Below are positions 1 through 8,247 of a DNA stretch of 64,000 bases, in pieces; the stretch's first letter is position 1; each line of letters starts with the position of its first letter. Made by a program: the position numbers and the translations under genes. The notes beneath the pieces were generated by a model, which was not told where the DNA came from, did not search any database, and saw only the letters and a program-made list of their open reading frames with translations. This DNA comes from JAGNLV01 sp964612145 (lineage in GTDB: Bacteria > Zixibacteria > MSB-5A5 > GN15 > FEB-12), in contig CAZTBP010000022.1 of NCBI GenBank assembly GCA_964612145.1, positions 9,406-73,405 on the forward strand, given 5' to 3'.

Positions 1-88
1 TGATATGCCGCGTAAAAACCTTGCCGCGCTCGGCATCGGCTTTGCCCTTCTTGCGCTTAATAGTTGCCCACTTTGAATGACCGGACAT
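1..88 (-). CDS. yebC: YebC/PmpR family regulator, N-terminal fragment
   Basis: The minus strand from 88 reads MSGHSKWATIKRKKGK followed by ADAERGKVFTRHI, which is the characteristic N-terminus of the YebC/PmpR (TACO1) family. Members of this family act as DNA-binding regulators or as translation factors that relieve ribosome stalling. Only 29 codons are present and the gene runs off the left edge. The ATG at 88 is preceded by a strong GAGGAGG ribosome binding site with about 7 bases of spacing, so this start is secure. The family is conserved enough in these first residues for the call to be firm despite the truncation. Confidence 0.88.
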   Translation of the reverse strand, partial: MSGHSKWATIKRKKGKADAERGKVFTRHI

Positions 89-420
89 GGGCAGCCTCCT
101 CTATTGTAAATCTTCGCTTCTTATTATCTTCAATCTTCTTTTCTCCGTATGGCCCACCATTTATGGCGAGTCCCTCTTTCCTCGTAGGTCAAGACCCCTG
201 TGGTCTTGACAAAGTCATGGAGCGGAGTCGAACCATGACCACCTCAGGCTCACACCGCCACCGGCGGACGACCGAAGCAATCCCACCGGCACAAAATAAA
301 CACTTCCCCCCCGCCGCGCAAGAGCCTTACTTGCCCGAAACAATCCCCGCCAAAATCCTGTTCTTACCCGTAACGCGACAACACGACCAAACCGCAACCT
401 CAACCAACAGGACCTAAACC
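89..420. other. Intergenic region between divergent yebC and the HIT gene
   Basis: No convincing gene is visible. It holds the leader of yebC on the minus strand and two palindromic units described separately at 188-240. The upstream sequence of the HIT gene is A/C-rich with only an AGGA-like ribosome binding site. Confidence 0.6.
188..240. repeat. Dispersed intergenic palindromic repeat, copy 1
   Basis: Two adjacent hairpins. The first has perfect 9-base arms GTCAAGACC and GGTCTTGAC at 188-196 and 202-210. The second has arms GTCATGG and CCATGAC around the core AGCGGAGTCGAA. The same core occurs, inverted, in the repeat at 36736-36763, and the CC-loop-GG layout recurs at 39720-39742. Confidence 0.6.
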
Positions 421-753
421 ATGCCTGACATATTCGAAAAAATCATCAACCGCGAAATCCCCGCCAAAATCTTCCATGACGACGATGCCTGCATCGTCAT
501 CGCCGACCACCGCCCCAAAGACACCATCCACCTGCTGATAATCCCCAAAAAAGTCACCGACACTTTCTACAACACCCCCGATGACACCCTCGCCATGCTC
601 AACGCCAAAACCAAACTGGTCGCCGAAAAACTCGGCCTTCAAAACCACTTCCGCATCGTCGTCAACAACGGCTACGGCCAGGAAATCTTCCATCTCCACT
701 ACCATTTTATGTCCGACCGCTCGTCCGACAAGCTGAAATACATCGAGGAATAA
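421..753 (+). CDS. HIT-family nucleotide hydrolase/transferase (HinT-like)
   Basis: A 110-residue histidine-triad protein, the usual length for the HinT branch, which hydrolyses adenosine phosphoramidates and related nucleotides in the cytoplasm. The signature HLHYHF lies near the C-terminus, giving the triad H91, H93 and H95. The N-terminal block IFEKIINREIPAKIF and the HLLIIPKKV strand are typical of the family. The gene stands alone between yebC (divergent) and a broken lipoprotein gene. The ATG is preceded only by an AGGA eight bases upstream. Family membership is sure; the physiological substrate is not known. Confidence 0.93.
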   Translation: MPDIFEKIINREIPAKIFHDDDACIVIADHRPKDTIHLLIIPKKVTDTFYNTPDDTLAMLNAKTKLVAEKLGLQNHFRIVVNNGYGQEIFHLHYHFMSDRSSDKLKYIEE

Positions 754-768
754 AGTAAAATCCATTGG

Positions 769-797
769 TTGCAAAACGGCCTCCCATCGTCTATAGT
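769..797 (+). promoter_or_regulatory. Predicted sigma-70 promoter of the broken lipoprotein gene
   Basis: TTGCAA at 769-774 and TATAGT at 792-797 are separated by exactly 17 bases. Transcription would start near 804, giving a leader of about 43 bases with a GGAGG ribosome binding site 7 bases before the ATG at 847. Confidence 0.5.
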
Positions 798-846
798 GAA
801 AATAGACACTTATTGAGATGTTATTCTACACACTGGAGGCCATCCA

Positions 847-1656
847 ATGCTGTTAAGGATCTGTGCCCTCAGTCTGGTCGTGTTTTCGCTGCTCCTCTCC
901 TGCGGCGGTGACGACTGCCCCAACTGTCCGACCGACAACCCGCTAGATAAAACGCCCCGCGAGGACTCCACCGCCGAACTCATGGCCCTGTAAATCTCCA
1001 ACGAACTGGTCGCCCCGGACACCCTCTACGACCAGATCCGCGCTGACCTCGCCGCCATCGAACGACGCTACGGCGCGCAAATCGAAGTCTGGGACGACCC
1101 CATGGAAAGCGAATACGGTATCGAAGTAGATATAGCATTTATTCCCCCATGGTATTTTGGCGGCATTTCTCTCGTCCTGGATTCAGCCGAACACCGAAAG
1201 GCCGTCGAAGGATCACATCCGGCTCTTCAGAAGGCTATCAGTCAGCTCGACGGCACCTTTATGGTAGGTTTCCCCGAGTGGCCGGATTCACTCTACTGGT
1301 TTGATGCCGTGCGTTTCGAGGGAAGGCTCAATGCCAAGCGGGCTGCAGAGCGCTTTGTCGGCATCGAGGGTGTCCGTGGCGTCGGGACTAACCCGCGAGC
1401 AGGCGATTATCCGCTCATTCTTCCACTCTACGGCTCCGTCGAACGCCGCTATTGCTACATGTTCTCCTGGGGGGACTGCCCCTCCGGCTGCCTGAATTCA
1501 AACTGGTACTACTTTCGCATAACCAACCTTGGAGCCGAACTCATTGACTCCGTCCATTCCGGCCCAAATGTCCAATATCCTGCCTGGGCAGACACGGTGT
1601 ATGACACGCTGTACGCCTGGCAGCACGACGGCTGGGGTTGGTGGCGCTCGGACTAA
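847..1656 (+). pseudogene. Lipoprotein gene interrupted by an in-frame TAA
   Basis: The ATG at 847 has a good GGAGG ribosome binding site and a promoter. It begins a type II signal peptide, MLLRICALSLVVFSLLLSCGG, with lipobox LLSC. After 48 codons the reading frame meets TAA at 991-993. The same frame then continues without another stop for 220 codons to 1656, with matching codon usage and a plausible protein (ISNELVAPDTLYDQIRADL..., rich in Trp and Tyr towards the C-terminus). The whole would be a 268-residue lipoprotein of unknown function. A recent nonsense mutation or a sequencing error is most likely; an internal ATG at 1102 could only give a protein without signal peptide. I recognise no domain. 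Confidence 0.7.
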
Positions 1657-1660
1657 CCCC

Positions 1661-2476
1661 TCACTCCTCCGACCGCAACGGCACCGATACCGGCTGCTCA
1701 GCCACTTCTGCTGACAGCCGTCGCCTCACCAACCCATACCCCACCACGCTCCAGAAAAACCCCGCAAAGCCCGCCAGCCCAAAGGTCGTAAACCGCGTCA
1801 CCACCCGCTCCATGAAAAACACGTCGTAGATTATCGTCACCACCGCCGCAAACCCTGCCGCGAACACAACCGCACCAATCCACCAGCCCCACTTCTGACC
1901 CGCACTCCGCTTCTCCGGCAACTCCACTGGCCCTGGCATCAGCCAGCCGTTCCAAACCGCCAGCCCCATCACCACAAACCCCGCTAACGTACTCCCGTGC
2001 TGCGCAACCGTGGTCACCGCCACCGGCTCGCCAAAGATCTCCACCGTCTTCGTCAAAAACGGGAAAAATGGCACCATCGTCCCGTGCGCATGCGTAAACG
2101 CATCCCATCCAAAATGCGACAGCGCCCCAACCGCCACCGACACCGCCAAAATCACCCACTGCTTCACCCCCAACGGCCAAAACCGGCTCACCGCCAGTCC
2201 CGACAACCTCTCATCCAGCGGCGACGGCAGATTGATAATCACCTGGTACTTGAACAGCGCGTGAAACGCCAGCGCAAACGCCACCCCCGCCGGCACACAG
2301 AAAACAACCAGCCCCAGCCACGAGTGCGACAACGACCGGTCCGCCGTCGTCATGATCAAAAAATACAGCAAATCCGGCGACAACGCCCCCGCCATCAGCC
2401 CGGTCAGCGAAAACCAGCCCGGCGCAATTTTCTTCAACGGCAGCGCCGCCGCGGTATGAGCAATCGTAAACGGCAT
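1661..2476 (-). CDS. DUF4184 family membrane protein
   Basis: A 271-residue integral membrane protein starting MPFTIAHTAAALPLKK, which is the hallmark opening of DUF4184. About six hydrophobic helices are visible, with conserved polar residues in GALSPDLLYF and GALSHFGWDAFTHAHG. The His/Asp pattern is reminiscent of membrane metal-dependent hydrolases of the YdjM/YbcI type, but no activity is proven for the family. The gene converges on the broken lipoprotein gene with only a 4-base gap and shows no operon partner. Confidence 0.8.
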   Translation of the reverse strand: MPFTIAHTAAALPLKKIAPGWFSLTGLMAGALSPDLLYFLIMTTADRSLSHSWLGLVVFCVPAGVAFALAFHALFKYQVIINLPSPLDERLSGLAVSRFWPLGVKQWVILAVSVAVGALSHFGWDAFTHAHGTMVPFFPFLTKTVEIFGEPVAVTTVAQHGSTLAGFVVMGLAVWNGWLMPGPVELPEKRSAGQKWGWWIGAVVFAAGFAAVVTIIYDVFFMERVVTRFTTFGLAGFAGFFWSVVGYGLVRRRLSAEVAEQPVSVPLRSEE

Positions 2477-2566
2477 AATATGTAGCCTTATAGGCCGAAA
2501 TCAGCCCCATTGTTTCACCCTTTCGGAACATTTAGCCCGTTGCCCCCCTTAACCTTGTAAATAGTA

Positions 2567-2636
2567 TTGACATATGGGGATATATCCCTATCTTACCGAT
2601 ACAGTGGACGTATGTCCAATAGGGGCAGTATCCCCT
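2567..2636 (+). promoter_or_regulatory. Promoter, spacer palindrome and leader hairpin of rpsU
   Basis: TTGACA at 2567-2572 and TATCTT at 2589-2594, spacing 16. The perfect palindrome GGGATATATCCC (2577-2588) fills the spacer, the place where a repressor would block RNA polymerase. The leader contains a small hairpin with arms AGGGG and CCCCT at 2621-2636. The promoter call is good; the operator role is inference. Confidence 0.55.
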
Positions 2637-2690
2637 GTCACAGCAACTTTATAATTTTTGCTTTCGGCAACTCAAAGGAGGTGTGTTCTA

Positions 2691-2888
2691 TTGCCAGGCG
2701 TTAAGGTTCGAGACGATGAGTCTTTTGAAAGAGCCCTTCGCCGTTTTAACAAGTTTTGCGAAAAGACCGGAGTTCTGAGCGACATAAAAAAGCATCAGCA
2801 CTACGAGAAGCCGTCCGAGGCCCGCAAGCGGAAGATGGCGGCTGCTCGACGCAAACAGAGACGGATGAGACGACTCAATAACAGGTAG
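2691..2888 (+). CDS. rpsU: 30S ribosomal protein S21, TTG start
   Basis: A 65-residue small-subunit protein whose first residues PGVKVRDDESFERALRRFNK and basic C-terminus RKMAAARRKQRRMRRLNN match S21. S21 binds near the anti-Shine-Dalgarno region of 16S rRNA and helps translation initiation. The start is set at TTG 2691 because family members begin directly with (M)PGVKV and because AAAGGAGGTG lies 7 to 8 bases upstream; the in-frame TTG at 2658 lies before that site. It is followed 10 bases later by yqeY, the common rpsU-yqeY pairing. Confidence 0.93.
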   Translation: MPGVKVRDDESFERALRRFNKFCEKTGVLSDIKKHQHYEKPSEARKRKMAAARRKQRRMRRLNNR

Positions 2889-2898
2889 GCAACCAGCA

Positions 2899-3345
2899 GT
2901 GAGTCTGCTTGATAACATAGATAAAGATCTGGCCCAGGCCCTGAAGGCCGGCGACAAAAACAAAGTCACCATCCTGCGGGGCCTGAAGTCCGATCTCAAA
3001 TACAAACGGATCGACAAAGGCGACGAACTCTCCGACGCAGACATCGTGGACGTGTTGTCCTCTGCTGCCAAAAGACGACGCGAATCGATCGAACAATTCC
3101 GAGCCGGAAACCGCGACGACCTCGCCGACAAAGAACAATCCGAACTCGAGATCATAAACGTCTACCTGCCCCAACAGCTATCCGAAGACGAGCTGGAAAA
3201 AATCGTTGCCGACACTATTAACGACATCGGCGCCGAGTCTCCCGCTGACCTCGGCAAAGTTATGCAGGCCGTGATGCCCAAAGTCAAAGGGCAGGCCGAC
3301 GGCAAGATGGTCAACAAACTGGCCGCAAAAAAACTTGCCAACTAA
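2899..3345 (+). CDS. yqeY: GatB/YqeY domain protein
   Basis: A 148-residue YqeY-family protein, related to the C-terminal tail domain of GatB, the amidotransferase subunit that binds tRNA. The start SLLDNIDKDLAQALKAGDK, the LRGLKSDLKYK helix and the end GKVMQAVMPKVKGQADGKMVNKLAAKKL are typical. The role of free-standing YqeY is not settled; tRNA binding is assumed. GTG start, ten bases behind the rpsU stop, with AGGTAGG upstream overlapping that stop codon, so the two are translationally close and likely co-transcribed. Confidence 0.92.
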   Translation: MSLLDNIDKDLAQALKAGDKNKVTILRGLKSDLKYKRIDKGDELSDADIVDVLSSAAKRRRESIEQFRAGNRDDLADKEQSELEIINVYLPQQLSEDELEKIVADTINDIGAESPADLGKVMQAVMPKVKGQADGKMVNKLAAKKLAN

Positions 3346-3410
3346 TTCAACAAATCCCTACCATTTCTAAAGATAGCACTCTCAGGACCCCCGAATAGGA
3401 GTCACTACGG

Positions 3411-4040
3411 ATGAATTGGATTGACGTTATTCTCATCGTATTGCTGCTGACCTCCGTAATCGTCGGATCGAAAAAAGGCCTCATCCGCGAAATTATGGCC
3501 TTTATCGTTTTCTTCGTCGCGATTATCGTCTCGGTCAACTACATCGACAACTTCGCCGTCTGGGTCTACGAAAAGGTCGGAGGCTCACCTCTCGTGTCGG
3601 CTTTTTTATCCTTTACCATCCTCATCGCCGTTACCTATGCCGCCTTCAAACTCCTCGGCCTCCTCTTCTATAAAGTCGCCAACATCAAACAAATCGGCAA
3701 AAAAGATCAGATGGGCGGCGCCCTCATCGGCTTCCTCCGAGGCTGGCTGCTGATCGGCTTCGCCACCTTTCTGGCCTTCCTCCTCCCGCTGCCGGGTACT
3801 TTTTACATCGCCTTCGAGGCCTCCTTCTTCGGCCCCACCGTAGCCAAAACCGTCCCCCTGTTGTACGAAGGCACATCGCCGGTCCACCCCAACAACCCGA
3901 ATTTTATAACCAAAATCGAAAACACCCTGCTTCTCACCCAGACCAGGACCAACAGGGCCACCGAGGAAGACCGCATGGAAGTCTACGAAGTCCTCCGGCA
4001 GTTGCGACGCCACTTCACTACCGACAACGGAAGCTCGTGA
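3411..4040 (+). CDS. CvpA family membrane protein
   Basis: A 209-residue inner-membrane protein with the CvpA opening MNWIDVILIVLLLTSVIVGSKKGLIREI and about four membrane segments in the first 140 residues, followed by a soluble tail. In Escherichia coli CvpA is needed for colicin V export and contributes to bile and envelope stress resistance; in other bacteria its function is open. TAGGAG lies about 8 bases before the ATG. It follows yqeY by 65 bases and is closed by the terminator at 4077-4100. Confidence 0.87.
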   Translation: MNWIDVILIVLLLTSVIVGSKKGLIREIMAFIVFFVAIIVSVNYIDNFAVWVYEKVGGSPLVSAFLSFTILIAVTYAAFKLLGLLFYKVANIKQIGKKDQMGGALIGFLRGWLLIGFATFLAFLLPLPGTFYIAFEASFFGPTVAKTVPLLYEGTSPVHPNNPNFITKIENTLLLTQTRTNRATEEDRMEVYEVLRQLRRHFTTDNGSS

Positions 4041-4076
4041 TTTGATTTTGATTTCAGTCTCAGACAACTATATTTA

Positions 4077-4100
4077 AGCCGACCGACGGTCGGCTTTTTT
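4077..4100 (+). terminator. Rho-independent terminator after cvpA
   Basis: Perfect 8-base arms AGCCGACC and GGTCGGCT around GAC, followed by six T. It separates rpsU-yqeY-cvpA from mutS2, which starts 31 bases later. Confidence 0.85.
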
Positions 4101-4131
4101 ATTTGCCGCCCAGCGACAGCGAGACAAACCG

Positions 4132-6501
4132 ATGGTAGATAAACACACACTCGACATTCTTGAATACGCCAAGATCATCGCCCTGATCGAAACCAAATGC
4201 CTGACCCCATACGGCCGCGATGAAGTCCGCCGCATCCGCCCCCTGTACGACCGCGCCGAAATCGAAAAACGCGCCACCGAAATCTCCCAGCTCCGCGACA
4301 TCTTCCAGTTCCAGACCGCCTTCCCCCTCTACGAACTGGACAATTGCCGCGACGACCTCAAACACTCCACTACCGAAGGCGTCTTCCTCGACCCCGACCG
4401 CATCCTCAAAATCGCCGAACTCGTCGAAGTCTCCATGGCGCTGAACGGCTACAACAAGGACGAACGAGAGAACTTCCCCAAAATCGCCGAGTATCTCGAA
4501 CAAATTCGCGCTTTCCCGGAACTCAAAAAAGAAATCCGGCGCGCAATCGATGACGACGGCTCCGTAAAAGACTCTGCATCCAGCGAACTCAAACGCATCC
4601 GGGCCGACTTCGCCGACAGTAAACGTCGCATCATCACCAGGCTGACCGGCATCCAGTCCGACCGCCCCCACCAGGCCGGCCGCCAGGACGATATCGTCAC
4701 TCAGCGCAACGGACGATACGTTGTCACCGTCCCCTCCTCGTCCTACCGCTCCAACATGGGCATCCTGCACGACCGCTCCCAGACCGGCGCCACCCTTTAC
4801 ATCGAACCACAGGAAACGGTCGAACTGAACAACAAGCTGAACATGCTCCAGCAGGAGGAACGCCTCGAGATCGACCGCATCCTTCGCGCCATCACCGCCG
4901 AAATCGCCCGCCGGTTCGAACCCCTGATGGAAAACACCCGCATCATCGGCCGCCTCGACGCCCTCTACGCCTGCGCCAAATTCTCGGTCGACATCCAGGG
5001 CCACCAGGCCCGCCCGGACAACGAAGCCTCCTTCGACCTCGTCGACCTGCGCCACCCCCTGTTGATTATCAAGGCGGAAAAATTCACCGACGTTGTCCCG
5101 AACAACATCAGTCTCGATGAATCCCGGCAGGCCATCCTCGTCACCGGCCCCAACACCGGCGGCAAAACCATCTGCCTCAAATCGGTCGGCCTCGCCATCC
5201 TCATGGCCCAGTCCGGCCTCCATATCGCCGCCTCCGATGCCTCCTCCATTGGGATCTTCGAACACATCTTCGCTGACATCGGCGACGAACAATCTATCGA
5301 ACTCTCGCTCTCGACCTTCTCGTCGCACGTCCGCAACATTATCAGCGGCGTGCAAAAAGCATCACCCAATACCCTTCTGCTTTTCGACGAAATCGGCGCC
5401 GGCACCGACCCCAAAGAAGGCTCCGCCCTCGCCGAGGCCATCATCCTCTACGCCCTCGAACACGGCGCCCGCATGCTCGCAACTACCCACTACTCACAAC
5501 TGAAAACCCTTGCCACCCAGTACCCGGAACTGGAAAACGCCTCCCTCGAATTCGACCGCAAAACCCTCGCCCCCACCTACCGCCTCCACCTCGGCGTCCC
5601 CGGCTCCTCCTACGCTATCGAAATCGCCTCCCGCCTCGGCCTTTCCAAAGACATCTGTGACCGCGCCCAGCGCCTCGCCGGCAGCGGCGAAAAAAATCTC
5701 TCGAACCTGATCTCCTCCCTGGAAAGCGAACTCGCCACCGTCCGAAAAGATCGCGCCGAACTCTCCGACCGGCTCGACGAAGCCAAAAGACTCGAAGAGT
5801 CCTACAAGTCCCGCGTCGAACAACTGACCCACAACGTCGAAGAAGAAAAAGCCCGCGCCCTGGCCGATACCGAAAAATTCCTCGAAGACACCCGCCGTGA
5901 AATCGAACAACTCGTCGCCAACATCCGCAAATCCCAGGCCGAACCCGAAAAGGTCAAACAGTTCCACCGATCCCTCAAAGAACGTACCAGAGAACTGGTC
6001 GACCTCAAAAAAACCTCCGAACAGGGCTCCGCCGACCCGGACAAATTCGACATCGGCGACCGCGTCGAAATAATCTCACTGAAACAGCAGGGCGAAATCG
6101 ATGAACTCATCGGCAGCGATCGCGCCCGCGTCAAACTCCGCAACATTCACATGACCGTCGAACTCCGCAACCTGCGAAAGGTCGACGAACACGGCACCCC
6201 GACAAAACCCACCAACAAAGCCGGAGGCGCCTCCCGAATCGAGGCCCGGCAGGTTGAATCACCCGAAATCCACTTACGCGGAATGACCGGCGACGAAGCC
6301 ATCGAAGAACTCGAAAAATATCTCGACCGCGCCGTCCTCGCCGGACTCAACCAGGTGTACGTCGTTCACGGCAAAGGAACCGGCGCCCTCCGTCGCAAAC
6401 TAACCTCCTACCTCAAAGGACATCCCGAGGTAGCCTCGGTCCGGCTCGGCGACTGGAACGAGGGCGGCGCCGGCGTCACTATCGTCAAACTCAAGGGCTA
6501 G
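4132..6501 (+). CDS. mutS2: Endonuclease MutS2
   Basis: A 789-residue MutS2 protein, the normal length. It has the lever/clamp region, then the ATPase with Walker A GPNTGGKT near residue 340 and Walker B LLFDEIGAGTDP. After a long coiled coil (about 520-640) comes the C-terminal Smr nuclease domain, starting IHLRGMTGDEA near 712 and containing HGKGTG. MutS2 suppresses homologous recombination and, in Bacillus, acts on collided ribosomes; it does not do mismatch repair. It is the first gene of a tight mutS2-dnaG-recN set (1- and 2-base gaps). The ribosome binding site is weak (GCGAGA). Confidence 0.96.
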   Translation: MVDKHTLDILEYAKIIALIETKCLTPYGRDEVRRIRPLYDRAEIEKRATEISQLRDIFQFQTAFPLYELDNCRDDLKHSTTEGVFLDPDRILKIAELVEVSMALNGYNKDERENFPKIAEYLEQIRAFPELKKEIRRAIDDDGSVKDSASSELKRIRADFADSKRRIITRLTGIQSDRPHQAGRQDDIVTQRNGRYVVTVPSSSYRSNMGILHDRSQTGATLYIEPQETVELNNKLNMLQQEERLEIDRILRAITAEIARRFEPLMENTRIIGRLDALYACAKFSVDIQGHQARPDNEASFDLVDLRHPLLIIKAEKFTDVVPNNISLDESRQAILVTGPNTGGKTICLKSVGLAILMAQSGLHIAASDASSIGIFEHIFADIGDEQSIELSLSTFSSHVRNIISGVQKASPNTLLLFDEIGAGTDPKEGSALAEAIILYALEHGARMLATTHYSQLKTLATQYPELENASLEFDRKTLAPTYRLHLGVPGSSYAIEIASRLGLSKDICDRAQRLAGSGEKNLSNLISSLESELATVRKDRAELSDRLDEAKRLEESYKSRVEQLTHNVEEEKARALADTEKFLEDTRREIEQLVANIRKSQAEPEKVKQFHRSLKERTRELVDLKKTSEQGSADPDKFDIGDRVEIISLKQQGEIDELIGSDRARVKLRNIHMTVELRNLRKVDEHGTPTKPTNKAGGASRIEARQVESPEIHLRGMTGDEAIEELEKYLDRAVLAGLNQVYVVHGKGTGALRRKLTSYLKGHPEVASVRLGDWNEGGAGVTIVKLKG

Positions 6502-6502
6502 C

Positions 6503-8245
6503 ATGATCGCTCCGGAGACCATCGAACAGGTTCGTCAGGCAACCGACATCGTCGATCTCCTCAGCCAGTACGTCCGTCTCAAACGGCGCGGCCGCCGATT
6601 TATAGCCGTCTGCCCCTTCCACACCGAAAAAACACCCTCGTTCTCCGTCTCCCCCGAAAAACAACTCTACTACTGTTTCGGCTGCCAGCGCGGCGGAACC
6701 GTCTTCACCTTCTTACAGGAACACGAAGGCATGTCCTTCACCGAGGCCGTCCATATGCTCGCCCGCCGCGCCAACATCCAGATCCGCGAAGACCGTGGCA
6801 CCGACCGCAAACGTGAACTCGCCGAACGTGTCGCCTACGCCAACCAGGTTGCCCTCGAGTATTTCCGCAAAACCCTCTTCAACCCGCGCTACGAATCCGT
6901 GCTCGACGACTACCTCATCAAACGCCGGGGCATCACCCGCGACACCGCCAAGGAATTCCAACTCGGCCTCGCAGGCCAGGAATGGGACGGCCTCATCCGC
7001 TACGCCCGCCCCAAAGGCCTCACGCCCGAGGACCTGGTCGAATGCGGACTCGCCTCGCAGTCGCAGCGCAAGAACAAAATCTATGACCGTTTCCGCGAAC
7101 GACTCATCATACCCATCTTCAACCTCAGCCAGAAACCGATAGCCTTCGGCGGCCGCACTCTCAAAAAGGGCGAACAGGCCAAATACATCAACTCGCCCGA
7201 AACCGCCCTCTACAGCAAAAGCAACGTCCTGTACAACCTCAACCTCGCCAAGGACGCCATCCGCAAAGCCGAAGACGTCTTTGTCGTCGAGGGCTATTTC
7301 GACGTCATCTCTCTCTGGCAGGCCGGCGTCCAAAACGTCGTCGCCTCCTCCGGCACCGCGTTCACCCTCCAGCAGGCCCGCCTCCTGGCCAGGTTCGCCG
7401 ACGAGGTCTATCTCTTTTTCGACGCCGACTCCGCCGGCCGCAACGCCGCCCTGCGCTCCGTCGATGTCCTCTTCGATGCCGGACTCGAAGTCAAAGTCAT
7501 CTCTGCCCCGCCCGGCGAGGACCCCGATTCCCTCGCCCGCACCTTCGGTTTCGACAAAATCGACGAACTCAAGCACGACGCCATGGGCTTCATCCCCTTC
7601 CGCGTCCAGGACGTCGACCTCCGCACAACCGGCATCATCGCCCGCGAAAAACTCGTCAAGGAACTCGGCGGACTCGCCGCCCGCATCTCCGACCCCACCC
7701 GCCGAAGCCTCTTCCTCGACGAGGCCGCCTCCACTCTCGGTGTCGACACCGAACTTCTGACCCGGGCCGGTCAATCCGAACGCCGCGAACCGACCGACAC
7801 CGGTCCAAATGTCGCCCAACCTCGCAAGAAACACGACTCCGTCCAGCGCCACCTCGTCTCCATCCTCATGCAAAACCCCGGCATCATCGACACCATCTTC
7901 GAAAAAGTCGCCCCCGAAGATTTTACCGCTATCGAACTGCGAAGACTTTACAGCGCCCTCTCTCAGCAGTATCGTAGTGCGGGAAAACTGAATGCGCGAG
8001 CCCTCGTCGACACCGCCCAGGATAACGAGTTCACCTCGCTGATCACCGAACTCGCCGCGCTGGAATGGGAAGACGACAAAATCGACACCGAGGCCCGACG
8101 CCTCCTCAAAGACTTTCTCAATGATCGAAAAAAACGAATTCGTGATGAATTAAGAAAAGAACTGGCTGAAGCCGAAGCCTCCGGTGACCAGGAAAAAGCA
8201 ACAAAGCTGTTGGAAGAACTAAACAACTACGGATTAACTGACTGA
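6503..8245 (+). CDS. dnaG: DNA primase
   Basis: A 580-residue primase that makes RNA primers at the replication fork. The N-terminal CHC2 zinc site is C37, H40, C58 and C61 (CPFH ... CFGC). The catalytic Toprim core follows from about 256, with VVEGYFD and the acidic FFDADSAG. A helicase-binding C-terminal domain occupies about the last 140 residues. Unusually for dnaG, which commonly neighbours rpsU and rpoD, it sits between mutS2 and recN here, though rpsU is only 3.6 kb upstream. All catalytic residues appear intact. Confidence 0.97.
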   Translation: MIAPETIEQVRQATDIVDLLSQYVRLKRRGRRFIAVCPFHTEKTPSFSVSPEKQLYYCFGCQRGGTVFTFLQEHEGMSFTEAVHMLARRANIQIREDRGTDRKRELAERVAYANQVALEYFRKTLFNPRYESVLDDYLIKRRGITRDTAKEFQLGLAGQEWDGLIRYARPKGLTPEDLVECGLASQSQRKNKIYDRFRERLIIPIFNLSQKPIAFGGRTLKKGEQAKYINSPETALYSKSNVLYNLNLAKDAIRKAEDVFVVEGYFDVISLWQAGVQNVVASSGTAFTLQQARLLARFADEVYLFFDADSAGRNAALRSVDVLFDAGLEVKVISAPPGEDPDSLARTFGFDKIDELKHDAMGFIPFRVQDVDLRTTGIIAREKLVKELGGLAARISDPTRRSLFLDEAASTLGVDTELLTRAGQSERREPTDTGPNVAQPRKKHDSVQRHLVSILMQNPGIIDTIFEKVAPEDFTAIELRRLYSALSQQYRSAGKLNARALVDTAQDNEFTSLITELAALEWEDDKIDTEARRLLKDFLNDRKKRIRDELRKELAEAEASGDQEKATKLLEELNNYGLTD

Positions 8246-8247
8246 TC

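Noticed and set aside
4099..5355. Long open frame antisense to mutS2 (and similar long antisense frames over dnaG and recN)
   Set aside because: They mirror the strong third-position bias of the true genes, have no homology-like motifs and no ribosome binding sites.
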